Of a stretch of DNA of 62,110 bases, positions 34,605 through 43,762 are shown in pieces. The position numbers and the translations under genes are program-made. Each line of letters begins with the position of its first letter. Position 1 is the first letter of the stretch. The notes below the pieces were generated by a model, which was not told where the DNA came from, made no database searches, and saw nothing but the letters and a program-made list of their open reading frames with translations. This DNA is from Candidatus Thiodiazotropha sp. 'RUGA' (GTDB lineage: Bacteria > Pseudomonadota > Gammaproteobacteria > Chromatiales > Chromatiaceae): NCBI GenBank assembly GCA_016842065.1, contig JAEPDS010000026.1:1-62110 (forward strand), written 5' to 3'.

Positions 34605-36262
34605 TCAAACTAGCCGGCGCCACCGTCTATGATCCAGCCAACAATATCGAAGGGGAAGTCCGGGATATCTATATCCGTGATGACAGAATCGTCTCCGCCC
34701 CGGAAGCTGGAGAGACGATCCACAAGACCTATTCCCTTAACGATAAAATCATCATGGCGGGAGCCATTGATCTTCATACCCATATCGGTGGCGGTAAGGT
34801 CAATATCGCGCGCACCATGCTGCCGGAGGATCAACGGGGAAGCCACCGGGAGCGTACAGACTTGACACGCTCGGGTGGCGGGCATGCTGCACCTTCAACT
34901 CTGTCAGCCGGGTATCGCTATGCGGAGATGGGCTACACCAGTTGTTTTGAGCCGGCAATTCTGCCGGTCAATGCCAGGCAGGCCCATATGGAGATGGCGG
35001 ATACACCAATGCTCGACACCGGTGGCTATGCCATGCTCGGCAATGACGACCTGCTGTTGCAAATGATGGCCGAAGGTGCCGAGCAACAGACAATCAATGA
35101 CTATGTGGGCTGGATTTTGAAAGCATCACAATGCATAGGCATAAAAGTGGTCAACCCAGGGGGCATCAATGCGTTTAAATTCAATCAGCGGGCGCTGGAT
35201 GTTGATGACCTGCACAGCCACTACCAGATCTCACCGAGAGATATCGTACGCAATTTGAGTCGAGCCCTGAGTGAACTGTCAGTTGCCCACCCGTTGCACG
35301 TTCATGCCAGCAATCTCGGTGTACCGGGCAACTATCTATCCACGCTGGCAACGATGGATGCCGCAGAGGGATTTCCGATCCATCTCACACATATCCAGTT
35401 TCACAGTTATGGCACTGAGGGTGACAGGCATTTCTCATCAGCAGCAGCAGCGATAGCCGAAGCCGTGAACGGTCGGGCAAATATCACAATCGATGTGGGA
35501 CAGATAATGTTTGGACAGACGGTAACCGTCTCCGGAGATGTGATGGCTCAACATGCCAATCATCATCACGCCCATCCCAATAAATGGACCTGTATGGATA
35601 TCGAATGCGATGCAGGTTGCGGCGTGGTACCGTTTCGCTATCGAGATAAGAATTTCGTCAACGCCCTGCAATGGGCGATCGGCCTGGAGCTGTTTCTGAT
35701 GGTGGATGATCCCTGGCGGATATTTCTAACCACGGACCACCCCAACGGCGCTCCGTTTACCAGCTACCCCCATTTGATCAAGTTACTGATGGACAGAAGT
35801 TTTCGCAACGATATGCTGTCACAAATCAATCCGGATGCCGCGGCCGCCAGTCAACTGCAGAGCCTGGAGCGGGAATACTCTCTCTACGAGATTGCCATTA
35901 TGACCCGTGCCGCCCCGGCAAGAATCCTTGGTATGACCGACCGGGGACAGTTAGGCCCGGGTGCTATGGCTGATATCGCGGTCTATCATCCGGGAGGCGA
36001 CCCGGAAAAGATGTTCGAGCGCCCGATGCTGGTATTCAAGGCTGGCCAGCCAATCGTCGAAGAGGGGCGAATCAGTCAACCGGTCAGGGGTAAGACCCAG
36101 GTCGTAAGACCGGAATTTGATGAAGCGATTGAGAAACGCATAAAGCCCTGGTTTGATCGCTATCACACCACTGCAATGGAGAACTTCATCATTTCTGATG
36201 ATGAGATGGCAGAAGGTATTGGCAGCCCAATCAATATCCATCCCTGCGGGCTGAACCCATGA
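34598..36262 (+). CDS. fhcA: Formyltransferase/hydrolase complex subunit FhcA
   Basis: FhcA is the amidohydrolase subunit that releases formate from formyl-methylofuran. In 554 residues it shows the metal-binding IDLHTHIGGGKVNIAR near 60, GHAAPSTLSAGYRYAEMGYT, GIKVVNPGGINAFKFN, PLHVHASNLGVPGNY, IHLTHIQFHSYGTEG and DHPNGAPFTSYP. The late ARILGMTDRGQLGPGAMADI is typical for amidohydrolases. It overlaps fhcB by seven bases and fhcD by four. Confidence 0.96.
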   Translation: MLIKLAGATVYDPANNIEGEVRDIYIRDDRIVSAPEAGETIHKTYSLNDKIIMAGAIDLHTHIGGGKVNIARTMLPEDQRGSHRERTDLTRSGGGHAAPSTLSAGYRYAEMGYTSCFEPAILPVNARQAHMEMADTPMLDTGGYAMLGNDDLLLQMMAEGAEQQTINDYVGWILKASQCIGIKVVNPGGINAFKFNQRALDVDDLHSHYQISPRDIVRNLSRALSELSVAHPLHVHASNLGVPGNYLSTLATMDAAEGFPIHLTHIQFHSYGTEGDRHFSSAAAAIAEAVNGRANITIDVGQIMFGQTVTVSGDVMAQHANHHHAHPNKWTCMDIECDAGCGVVPFRYRDKNFVNALQWAIGLELFLMVDDPWRIFLTTDHPNGAPFTSYPHLIKLLMDRSFRNDMLSQINPDAAAASQLQSLEREYSLYEIAIMTRAAPARILGMTDRGQLGPGAMADIAVYHPGGDPEKMFERPMLVFKAGQPIVEEGRISQPVRGKTQVVRPEFDEAIEKRIKPWFDRYHTTAMENFIISDDEMAEGIGSPINIHPCGLNP

Positions 36263-37155
36263 TCATTAACGGCACTCAAATCGAAGAGACTTTCGCTGAA
36301 GCATTCGGCATGAGTGCAACCCGGATCATTATCACCGCTATCGATGCGAAATGGGCCCGAATCGCCGGCGAGACGATGACAGGATTTGCCACTTCTGTGA
36401 TCGGTTGCGGTGTCGAGGCTGGGATCGAAACAGAGCTTCATCCCACACAGACTCCGGATGGTCGTCATGGCGTCTCTGTGCTGCTTTTTGCCATGTCCGG
36501 CAAGGCGCTGGCTAAACAGCTGGAGACCCGGGTAGGCCAATGTGTTCTGACCTGCCCTACTACGGCGGTATTTTCCGGCATGCAGGGTGAGAAGCAGATA
36601 CCGCTGGGTAAGAACCTGCGCTATTTTGGTGACGGCTATCAAATATCCAAACAGATCGGAGAAAAGCGCTATTGGCGGGTACCTGTAATGGATGGCGAGT
36701 TTCTCTGTGAAGAGAGTGTCGCCAGGACGAGCGCAGTTGGCGGTGGCAACTTCCTGGTACTGGCAAATCATCAACAGCAGGCATTAACCGCCTGTGAAAA
36801 GGCAATTGCTGAAATGGGTAAACTGCCGAATGTGATCATGCCGTTCCCCGGTGGCATTGTACGATCCGGCTCCAAAGTCGGCTCCAAATACAAGTCCCTG
36901 ATGGCTTCAACCAATGACGCCTACTGTCCGACACTGCGGGGCCTGGTGAATAGCAATCTCGACAACGATATCGGAGGCGTGATGGAAATTGTCATCAATG
37001 GCCTGACTGAGGCGGATGTACGACAGGCTACCCGCATCGGCATCACCGCTGTCTGTGAAGTGGGAGCAGCGGGTGGTATCAAACGCATATCGGCAGGAAA
37101 TTATGGGGGCAAACTGGGTCAGTTCCATTTCCACCTGCGGGAGGTGATGGCGTGA
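36259..37155 (+). CDS. fhcD: Formylmethanofuran:H4MPT formyltransferase FhcD
   Basis: FhcD moves the formyl group from H4MPT to methylofuran, equivalent to archaeal Ftr. The 298-residue protein shows NGTQIEETFAEAFGMSATRI, IGCGVEAGIE, ERTELHPTQTPDGR-like residues at about 60, FGDGYQISKQIGEKRYWRVP, GGNFLVLA and GGIVRSGSKVGSKYKSLMAS. The length agrees with the family. ATGA overlap with fhcA and a four-base overlap with fhcC. Confidence 0.95.
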   Translation: MIINGTQIEETFAEAFGMSATRIIITAIDAKWARIAGETMTGFATSVIGCGVEAGIETELHPTQTPDGRHGVSVLLFAMSGKALAKQLETRVGQCVLTCPTTAVFSGMQGEKQIPLGKNLRYFGDGYQISKQIGEKRYWRVPVMDGEFLCEESVARTSAVGGGNFLVLANHQQQALTACEKAIAEMGKLPNVIMPFPGGIVRSGSKVGSKYKSLMASTNDAYCPTLRGLVNSNLDNDIGGVMEIVINGLTEADVRQATRIGITAVCEVGAAGGIKRISAGNYGGKLGQFHFHLREVMA

Positions 37156-37967
37156 GCATGCCAAGCCTCAAACTACGCGCCGTTCTGAATCATCGGCTCG
37201 ACATGTCCCCCTTCACACCTGAGTTTGTTGCAGACAAATCGGCCGATGAGATTGCTCGGACACCGATTTGGCTGGGTAACCGGCAGGTTGATACCGGAGA
37301 ACTGTTTGAAATCCGTGACAACGCCTCAGAGAGCCTGCTGATCCAGTCAGAGAGCGACAAGCTCGATATGATCGGCGCTGCCATGAAGCATGGTTCCATC
37401 CTTGTCGAGGGCAATGCCGGTGCCTATCTGGGTCGCAGCATGACAGGTGGAGAGATCCGGATTAATGGGAATGCGGGCCTTGCGGCCGGGTGCGCCATGC
37501 GAGCCGGCAGTCTGGTGATTGAGGGTGATGCGGGGGATTTTCTAGGCGGTGCCCTGACCGGAGAACGCCAGGGTATGCGAGGAGGCAGGATCTCGGTTCA
37601 AGGCAATTGCGGGGATCGGGTTGGCGATCTGATGCGGCGAGGGACAATCCTGATTGGCGGAAACGCTGGAGATTTCTGTGCCTCCCGGATGGTTGCAGGA
37701 ACGATTATCGTGCTTGGCCAGTGCGGCCGGCATACCGCGAGTGGCATGCGCCGAGGTAGCTTGATCACGGCGGGCAAACCGACCAGCTTACCCGCCACAT
37801 TCAATCGCAACGGTATCCACTCATTGAGTTTTCTCACCCTCCTGAGGCAGCAGATCGCATCGCAAACCGGTTTTTCCGGCTTATCTGAGATAGCCAACGA
37901 AGTGGAGCGTTGGGTGGGAGACCTCAGTTGTGATGGTAGGGGAGAGATCCTGATCCTGCAGAGCTGA
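37152..37967 (+). CDS. fhcC: Formyltransferase/hydrolase complex subunit FhcC
   Basis: FhcC is the glutamate-synthase-alpha-C-terminal-like structural subunit. In 271 residues it has a right-handed beta-helix built from GxxGxxxG repeats: VEGNAGAYLGRSMTGGEIRI, GNAGLAAGCAMRAGSLVI, GDAGDFLGGALTG, GNCGDRVGDLMRRGTI and GNAGDFCASRMVAGTI. It starts with GTG at 37152, four bases inside fhcD; a Met is two codons later. It closes the fhc operon; no clear terminator hairpin follows. Confidence 0.93.
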   Translation: MSMPSLKLRAVLNHRLDMSPFTPEFVADKSADEIARTPIWLGNRQVDTGELFEIRDNASESLLIQSESDKLDMIGAAMKHGSILVEGNAGAYLGRSMTGGEIRINGNAGLAAGCAMRAGSLVIEGDAGDFLGGALTGERQGMRGGRISVQGNCGDRVGDLMRRGTILIGGNAGDFCASRMVAGTIIVLGQCGRHTASGMRRGSLITAGKPTSLPATFNRNGIHSLSFLTLLRQQIASQTGFSGLSEIANEVERWVGDLSCDGRGEILILQS

Positions 37968-38108
37968 GTGGCGATCTTGTAAATGTTCAACGGATCGCTG
38001 CTAGCTGAGGATTATCAAGAAGAATCTGTGCAGCCCCGGCTGTAACGTCAATTGTACCTAATGTGGCACATACTCTGTGCCAATAACCCAAGGTTCACCC
38101 TGATACTC

Positions 38109-38121
38109 GGGAAAAAATCCC
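38109..38121. promoter_or_regulatory. Palindrome GGGAAAAAATCCC upstream of pqqA
   Basis: Identical to the site at 10386-10398. It ends 77 bases before the sigma-54 -24 element, a distance that would suit an upstream activator site. Confidence 0.5.
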
Positions 38122-38198
38122 AATGGATTTGATCCATAGTTGTTGTCAAAGCCGTATATAGGCGCAAATGTGTCTATCTGAGCGGTTATTTAACACAA

Positions 38199-38214
38199 AG
38201 GCACGTTTGTTGCT
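38199..38214 (+). promoter_or_regulatory. Sigma-54 promoter of pqqABCDE
   Basis: AGGCACGTTTGTTGCT matches the sigma-54 consensus at 11 of 12 positions with exact GG-to-GC spacing. The predicted start is near 38225, about 87 bases before pqqA. Upstream, 38050-38080 holds another imperfect palindrome, TGGCACATA-CTC-TGTGCCA. Confidence 0.7.
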
Positions 38215-38311
38215 AACAGGTTATGCATACTGTCCGATACGCAAGCATAAGACAGTGGCATTTTGAAGGCGCATCAAGCGCAAATGAAACAACAACCGAG
38301 GAGTGATGTTT

Positions 38312-38386
38312 ATGAAATGGTCGACCCCTTCCTATGAAGATCTGCGTTTTGGTTTTGAGATCAATCTCTATATCAATAACCGCTAG
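38312..38386 (+). CDS. pqqA: PQQ precursor peptide PqqA
   Basis: This 24-residue peptide supplies the glutamate and tyrosine that are cross-linked to form PQQ. The core GFEINLYINNR contains Glu16 and Tyr20 with the required three residues between them, and KWSTPSYEDLRFGFE fits known PqqA leaders. GAGGAG lies eight bases before the ATG, while an ATG two codons upstream is too close to it. It is followed by a perfect hairpin and then pqqB. Confidence 0.95.
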   Translation: MKWSTPSYEDLRFGFEINLYINNR

Positions 38387-38398
38387 CAGGTAATTGAA

Positions 38399-38425
38399 GT
38401 TACCACCTGCTCAGCAGGTGGTAAC
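38399..38425 (+). terminator. Perfect hairpin between pqqA and pqqB
   Basis: GTTACCACCTGC and GCAGGTGGTAAC form a 12-bp stem with a 3-base loop, starting 13 bases after the pqqA stop. No T-run follows, so it is more likely an RNA-stabilising or partial-termination element that lets pqqA transcript exceed pqqBCDE. Confidence 0.65.
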
Positions 38426-38445
38426 CCACATAACAATAAAATTAT

Positions 38446-39360
38446 ATGCTGATACATATCCTTGGTTCCGGTGCTGGTGGTGGCTTTCCCCAATGGAACT
38501 GCAACTGTTCAAATTGCCAGGGAGTCAGGTCAGGCAGAATCAATGCAACTCCCAGGACACAATCTTCCATAGCAATCAGCGCCAACGGTGAGGATTGGGT
38601 GCTCTTCAACGCCTCACCGGACATCCGGGCTCAACTGGAATCCTTTCCTACTCTGCAACCCGGCCGCGCGATCCGTGATACGGCTATCCGCGCCATCCTC
38701 CTGGTTGATGCGCAAATCGATCACACAACCGGACTGCTACTGCTCAGAGAGCATACTGAACCCTGGGACGTCTACTGCACTCAGGCAGTTCACGAGGATC
38801 TAACCAGCGGTTTTCCGATTTTTAATATCCTGGGACATTTCAGGGGCGTCAACTGGCATGAAGTTGAAACCGATCAATCGAGTTTTACCATTCCGGGGAT
38901 CGAAGGCCTGATCTTTACCGCCGTGCCACTGAAGAGTGAAGCCCCACCCTACTCGCCTCATCGTCATAACACTGTCCCGGGCGACAATATCGGGGTACGG
39001 GTAGAGAATACCGAAAGCGGACAAAATCTCTTCTACGCTCCGGGGCTGGGATCAATGGAACCGCACATACTACCCTATATGCAGCAGGCCGATGTGGTGC
39101 TGGTTGACGGCACACTCTGGACCGACACTGAAATGGTGGAGGCGGGCATCAGCAAAAAGCTCGGCAGTGAAATGGGCCACCTGGATCAGTCCGGTAAAGG
39201 CGGCATTATCGAAATTCTCAGCAGCTTGAAAAAACCGCGAAAGATACTCATCCATATCAACAACACCAATCCGATCCTGGTGGATGACTCAGCAGAGCGC
39301 CTTGCATTGACAGAAGCGGGTATCGAGGTATCAGCGGACGGCATGCAACTTGAACTTTAA
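38446..39360 (+). CDS. pqqB: PQQ biosynthesis protein PqqB
   Basis: PqqB is a metallo-beta-lactamase-fold iron hydroxylase acting on the PQQ intermediate. The 304-residue protein begins [20 protein letters not shown] followed by CSNCQG, a zinc-binding cysteine motif of the family, and shows [36 protein letters not shown]-like [11 protein letters not shown] and a C-terminal [13 protein letters not shown]. The length is typical. Confidence 0.96.
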   Translation: MLIHILGSGAGGGFPQWNCNCSNCQGVRSGRINATPRTQSSIAISANGEDWVLFNASPDIRAQLESFPTLQPGRAIRDTAIRAILLVDAQIDHTTGLLLLREHTEPWDVYCTQAVHEDLTSGFPIFNILGHFRGVNWHEVETDQSSFTIPGIEGLIFTAVPLKSEAPPYSPHRHNTVPGDNIGVRVENTESGQNLFYAPGLGSMEPHILPYMQQADVVLVDGTLWTDTEMVEAGISKKLGSEMGHLDQSGKGGIIEILSSLKKPRKILIHINNTNPILVDDSAERLALTEAGIEVSADGMQLEL

Positions 39361-39374
39361 TTTAGAGAACTATC

Positions 39375-40106
39375 ATGAGTCCGAATAAAAATACCCCCTG
39401 GTCAAAACAGGAGTTTGAAAAAAAACTCAGGGAAAAAGAGAAGTACTACCACATCAATCATGAATTTCATCTGCTGATGAACAGCGGCAAACTTGATAAA
39501 CCGGCCATCCAGGGATGGGTTGCCAACCGCTTCTACTACCAGGTAATCATTCCGGTAAAGGATGCAGCGATCATGGCCAATTGTCCGGATCGAGATGTCC
39601 GTCGACATTGGATTCAACGCATAATCGATCATGACGGAACCCAGGGGGACGAGGGGGGGATTGAAGCCTGGTTGCTGTTAGGTGAAGCCGTGGGCCTTCC
39701 CAGAGAAGAGTTATTGAGCCATAAACATCTGTTACCCGGCGTCAAATTCGCCATAGATGCGTATGTCAATTTTGCCCGTCAGCAACCCTGGGAAATTGCC
39801 GCCAGCTCCTCGTTGACGGAGTTGTTTGCACCAACCATACATCAGAAGCGTCTAGATAATTGGCCGGAATACTATCCCTGGATCGATGAACGGGGATACC
39901 ACTACTTTCGCAAACGTTTGACCGAAGCAAGGCGAGATGTGAAGTATGGGCTGGATATCACGTTGAATTACTACAAGACCCGCGAACAACAGGAGAGAAT
40001 GTTGGAAGTATTGCAGTTCAAGCTCGATATACTCTGGACCATGCTCGATTGCATGTGGATGGCCTATGTCGAAAACAAACCGCCCTATCACAACATTGCA
40101 AGCTGA
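39375..40106 (+). CDS. pqqC: Pyrroloquinoline-quinone synthase PqqC
   Basis: PqqC catalyses the final ring closure and eight-electron oxidation to PQQ using O2. The 243-residue helical protein contains [72 protein letters not shown] and [20 protein letters not shown]. All agree with functional PqqC. It lies 14 bases after pqqB. Confidence 0.97.
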   Translation: MSPNKNTPWSKQEFEKKLREKEKYYHINHEFHLLMNSGKLDKPAIQGWVANRFYYQVIIPVKDAAIMANCPDRDVRRHWIQRIIDHDGTQGDEGGIEAWLLLGEAVGLPREELLSHKHLLPGVKFAIDAYVNFARQQPWEIAASSSLTELFAPTIHQKRLDNWPEYYPWIDERGYHYFRKRLTEARRDVKYGLDITLNYYKTREQQERMLEVLQFKLDILWTMLDCMWMAYVENKPPYHNIAS

Positions 40107-40109
40107 TCG

Positions 40110-40394
40110 ATGAGCAACCATTTCAAAGCAGCTGATATACCGCAGATCTCAGCCACCTTCCGTTTTCAGTGGGAAGAGGCACAGGGTTGCCATGTACTTC
40201 TCTATCCTGAAGGCATGGTAAAATTGAACCCCGCTGCCGGCGAAATATTGAAACGCTGTGACGGTATTAACAGTGTCGACCTGATAATAAAGGATTTGAA
40301 ATCAGCCTACCCTGATGCCGACCTGGATAGCGACGTTTATCATTTTCTGGATACCGCTTATGACAACCAATGGATCCGACACAAGTCTGCCTAA
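40110..40394 (+). CDS. pqqD: PqqA-binding chaperone PqqD
   Basis: PqqD binds PqqA and presents it to PqqE. This 94-residue protein has the winged-helix features of the family: [34 protein letters not shown] and the C-terminal [15 protein letters not shown]. It starts three bases after the pqqC stop and overlaps the start of pqqE by 35 bases. Confidence 0.95.
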   Translation: MSNHFKAADIPQISATFRFQWEEAQGCHVLLYPEGMVKLNPAAGEILKRCDGINSVDLIIKDLKSAYPDADLDSDVYHFLDTAYDNQWIRHKSA

Positions 40395-41517
40395 ACCCCT
40401 CTGGCTGCTGGCGGAACTGACCTACAAGTGTCCGTTGCAATGTCCCTATTGTTCCAACCCGATGGACATTGCACGCTACACCGACGAGCTTTCCACAGAA
40501 GAGTGGATCCGGGTGTTCAAGGAGGCCCGTGCATTAGGTGCAGTTCAGCTCGGATTTTCAGGCGGTGAAGCATTGGTACGCAAGGACCTGGAGATCCTGA
40601 TCGCTGAAGCGCATGAGCTTGGCTTCTATACCAACCTGCTGACTTCCGGGGTAGGTATGGATGAAGCTCGTATCAAAGCATTTAAAGAAGCCGGCCTCGA
40701 TCATATTCAGGTCAGTTTCCAAGCAAGCAGTGAAGAGCTGAACAACTATATTGCCGGTAACAACTCTTTTGAGCACAAGCTTGAAATGGCCCGGTTGGTT
40801 AAAAAATACGACTATCCGATGGTCCTCTGTTTTGTGCTGCATCGGCACAATGAAGATCAGGTAGAGCAGATCCTCGAGATGTCTCATGCACTGGAAGCAG
40901 ACTATGTTGAACTGGCAACCACCCAGTACTACGGCTGGGCTCTGCATAATCGCGAACAACTGATTCCAAGCCAGGCTCAAGTGGAAGCGGCCGAGGCTGT
41001 GGCGCATCGATATCAGGAGAAATACAAAGGTAAGATGCGGATCTTCTACGTTGTGCCGGACTATCACGAGGCACGCCCCAAGGCCTGTATGAATGGTTGG
41101 GGGGCCGTATTTCTTACGATTGCACCAGACGGTACCGCACTCCCCTGCCATGCCGCCAGTGAGCTTCCCGGTCTGACGTTTCCAAATGTGCGGGATCACA
41201 GTATTGAATGGATTTGGAATGATTCAAATGATTTCAATAAATTCAGAGGATTTGGCTGGATGAAGGAGCCCTGCCGGGATTGCTCAGAGAAGGAGAAGGA
41301 TTTTGGTGGTTGTCGTTGTCAGGCCTATCTGCTGACAGGGGACGCAACCAATGCTGATCCGGTATGCAGCAAATCCCCTCATCATGAGCAGATGGTTAAG
41401 CTGGTCAACCAGGCCAACTCGGAATCCAAGCGTGATACAGCACCACTGGTATTTCGTAATATGCGCAACTCAAAAAAGCTCACGGCACACAAATGGTCGA
41501 CAACGAGTAAAGCCTAA
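40360..41517 (+). CDS. pqqE: Radical SAM enzyme PqqE
   Basis: PqqE forms the carbon-carbon bond between Glu and Tyr of PqqA. The radical-SAM cluster motif CPLQCPYC lies near the N-terminus ([18 protein letters not shown]), followed by [14 protein letters not shown]. The SPASM domain has its cysteines in [25 protein letters not shown] and VCSKSPHH. The frame begins further upstream, but the ATG at 40360 gives the family's usual start [17 protein letters not shown] (385 residues). Confidence 0.95.
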   Translation: MTTNGSDTSLPKPLWLLAELTYKCPLQCPYCSNPMDIARYTDELSTEEWIRVFKEARALGAVQLGFSGGEALVRKDLEILIAEAHELGFYTNLLTSGVGMDEARIKAFKEAGLDHIQVSFQASSEELNNYIAGNNSFEHKLEMARLVKKYDYPMVLCFVLHRHNEDQVEQILEMSHALEADYVELATTQYYGWALHNREQLIPSQAQVEAAEAVAHRYQEKYKGKMRIFYVVPDYHEARPKACMNGWGAVFLTIAPDGTALPCHAASELPGLTFPNVRDHSIEWIWNDSNDFNKFRGFGWMKEPCRDCSEKEKDFGGCRCQAYLLTGDATNADPVCSKSPHHEQMVKLVNQANSESKRDTAPLVFRNMRNSKKLTAHKWSTTSKA

Positions 41518-41603
41518 CGCCAGAAATCTCGATTAATAAAGAGTTTTGGGCTGTTGCTTCTTAAACAATGGAAGTCCACTTGGAGATTGCTGGTTCAAGA
41601 GAA

Positions 41604-42584
41604 TCATAGAGATCGTGACAACGTCTCACGCATCGCGTTTGACTCTTGAACCAGAGCAGTCGCCATCTCTGGATCATCAATCAAATGTCCAGTCTGCGGC
41701 AGAGTGATCAGTTTCGAACCGGGTATCGCCTGATGAAGTTGCCAGGCTGCATTGAGTCTACAAGTGATATCCAATACCCCGTGTACGATTGACACCGGCA
41801 TTGGCGGCAACTCTGAGACACGCTGTAAAAGTTCGCCATCTGTCAGAAAGTAATCATACTTTGCGTAATGGGTCTCTATTTTGACTTTTGCCAGCAGTCG
41901 CTGATTCTGTTGACTGTTTCGCTTGGCCCCTTCGGCTGGTGGGTGGGTTTTCTCCACGAGGTGCCAATGCGCCACTTTAGCTCCCCACTCGGCCCACTTG
42001 TTAGCCGCCGACAATGCCATTTCGGTGTTGCCCTCATGAACTGCGGTATGAAACCAGTTGATCAGGTCAGATGCGGATCGGCAGGGATAGACATCATTGC
42101 TAAACTCTTTCCAAGCCTGTGGCAGAAGCTGTTGGAGTTCGAAAAAAAACCACTCCAGATCACTCCTTCTGGCGAGAAAAACACCGCGGAGTATCATACC
42201 CAAGATACTATTATGGTGTTTCTGGGCATACGCCAGGCTCAAGGTAGCCCCCCAGGACCCAGCAAATAGCAACCATCGATCGATGCCAAGGTATTCTCGA
42301 ATGGCTTCAAGATCGGCAACAAGATCCTGTGTGGTATTGTTAGCTGTCTCACCAAGTGGCTCTGACTTTCCAGCACCTCGTTGATCGAAGAGAACCACCC
42401 GATAAGCATGAGGATCAAAAAACCTTCTGTGTGCAGAATTACAACCTGAACCAGGTCCGCCGTGCAGAAACACAACCGGTATACCCTGCTCTGTACCTGA
42501 TTCCTCAATATAAAGTTTGTGATACGGGTCTACAGAAATCTGGTGTGTCGCATAGGCATCTGAGGCGCTGTAGAGGGATTTCAT
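41604..42584 (-). CDS. pip: Proline iminopeptidase
   Basis: This serine peptidase (family S33) removes N-terminal proline. In 326 residues it shows the oxyanion-hole HGGPGSGCN, FDQRGAGKSEP, the nucleophile elbow FAGSWGATLSLAYAQ, VHGVLDITCR with the acid, and the histidine in LPQTGHLIDD. No signal peptide. GGTGG about eight bases before the ATG at 42584 sets the start. In several methylotrophs a peptidase lies by pqq genes and could degrade the PqqA remnant, but here it may just be a neighbour, as it is convergent with pqqE. Confidence 0.9.
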   Translation of the reverse strand: MKSLYSASDAYATHQISVDPYHKLYIEESGTEQGIPVVFLHGGPGSGCNSAHRRFFDPHAYRVVLFDQRGAGKSEPLGETANNTTQDLVADLEAIREYLGIDRWLLFAGSWGATLSLAYAQKHHNSILGMILRGVFLARRSDLEWFFFELQQLLPQAWKEFSNDVYPCRSASDLINWFHTAVHEGNTEMALSAANKWAEWGAKVAHWHLVEKTHPPAEGAKRNSQQNQRLLAKVKIETHYAKYDYFLTDGELLQRVSELPPMPVSIVHGVLDITCRLNAAWQLHQAIPGSKLITLPQTGHLIDDPEMATALVQESNAMRETLSRSL

Positions 42585-43538
42585 ATCATTGCCACCCGGC
42601 AGTATGGTACAAGATTGGTGATGTTGAATTCTAACTATCCCGGTGGGGAGTGGTAACTCAGCCAGATAGTAGTACTTATTGTTCTCAATTCTAGCCGATG
42701 GTGAAGATTCGAACCACAAACCCCACAGCCCAGCCGGTCAGTTTTCTACTGCTTGATATTGCTGCTGGACAGACTGGGTAACTGTCGAATTGAATCTCAC
42801 TTTCGTTTTAATCGGCATCGTTTGCCCAACATCGGTGGAGTCGAATTTAATCGAATTATCATCAAACTGTTGACGGTTATATGATCGCAAACATTAAACC
42901 GCATCAGTCAATTGATCGCTCGCCACTTGATTGGTACTTATGCAAAGGTACCACAAGTGATCCATTTTTTGCCGGCAATCCCCGGTTCAAAAAACAATTA
43001 AAGCCGCCATGAAGAGGCTAAATATTACTGAAATAAAGTGTCCCAGAGGTGACACACAGTAAATCTTCACGCCGAAAAAATGAATCACATCATCTTTTCG
43101 ACCGCTTAACAGATAAACCACTCGGACAGCTTGATAGTAGTTACTTATCGATAAAAGAGTTACAGCTTGCTAAGAGTCATGGCAGGCGGATGATAAAACA
43201 CTAAAATCAGTCAATTAAGCCAACCTTTTTATATTTCGAATTAAAACATTTAATATTTGCTCCGGACTATTCGGCGAATATCTAAACTCCGATTGGACCT
43301 GATCGTAAGAAACCTATTATTTACATTTATTCAGTCACTTATGATGGTCATTGAGGCATCGGGTTGTGCAAAATCAATATCAAGCCGGACAATAACCAAG
43401 AGAGATCCAATCAAACGACTCAACTGCCGCCTACTGGCCTGAATTCAGCTCTATCACTCTCACATTAAGCTGATCGTCGGATCGACGGCTTGCCATCGAC
43501 AAACCATCCCAACCTGTAAAAGAGACAGTTTGAGTGTT
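42585..43538. other. Long intergenic region upstream of xoxF
   Basis: About 950 AT-rich bases separate pip from the xoxF promoter. Short frames at 43257-43442 and 43538-43723 lack ribosome sites and family features. A near-palindrome GTGTCCCAGAGGTGACAC lies near 43040. I see no RNA gene or transposase. Confidence 0.4.
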
Positions 43539-43554
43539 TGGCACACAAGTTGCT
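43539..43554 (+). promoter_or_regulatory. Sigma-54 promoter of xoxF
   Basis: TGGCACACAAGTTGCT matches the sigma-54 consensus at 11 of 12 positions with exact GG-to-GC spacing. The predicted start near 43565 leaves a leader of nearly 200 bases before xoxF, much longer than for the fhc or formate dehydrogenase genes. Confidence 0.75.
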
Positions 43555-43762
43555 CAACTGTCTTTGTCGCATGATAGGACTGCCTGTACAGAAGCGACAT
43601 GGTAACGACTTATACAAAGACCTGGAGAAGTTCATTGATAGTAATGGAGGAGCGATAGGAAATATTTCGATTCGGACGCTGCTGTATTGTCACTTTTTTA
43701 GAATCGTCAGTTATCTCTATTGAGGCAGTCTCACTAATGAATAAAACCCGAGGATAGAAACT

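Noticed and set aside
38050-38080. TGGCACATACTCTGTGCCA as a second sigma-54 promoter before pqqA
   Set aside because: The -12 position reads GT rather than GC; it is better described as an imperfect palindrome.
42690-42740. A tRNA-like stretch on the minus strand with GGTTCGAATC
   Set aside because: The bases around it do not form a T-arm stem, no acceptor or anticodon arms can be drawn, and it lies in the upstream part of the pip frame.
43257-43723. Two short plus-strand frames upstream of xoxF
   Set aside because: No ribosome sites, no family features, and the second overlaps the sigma-54 element and the leader.
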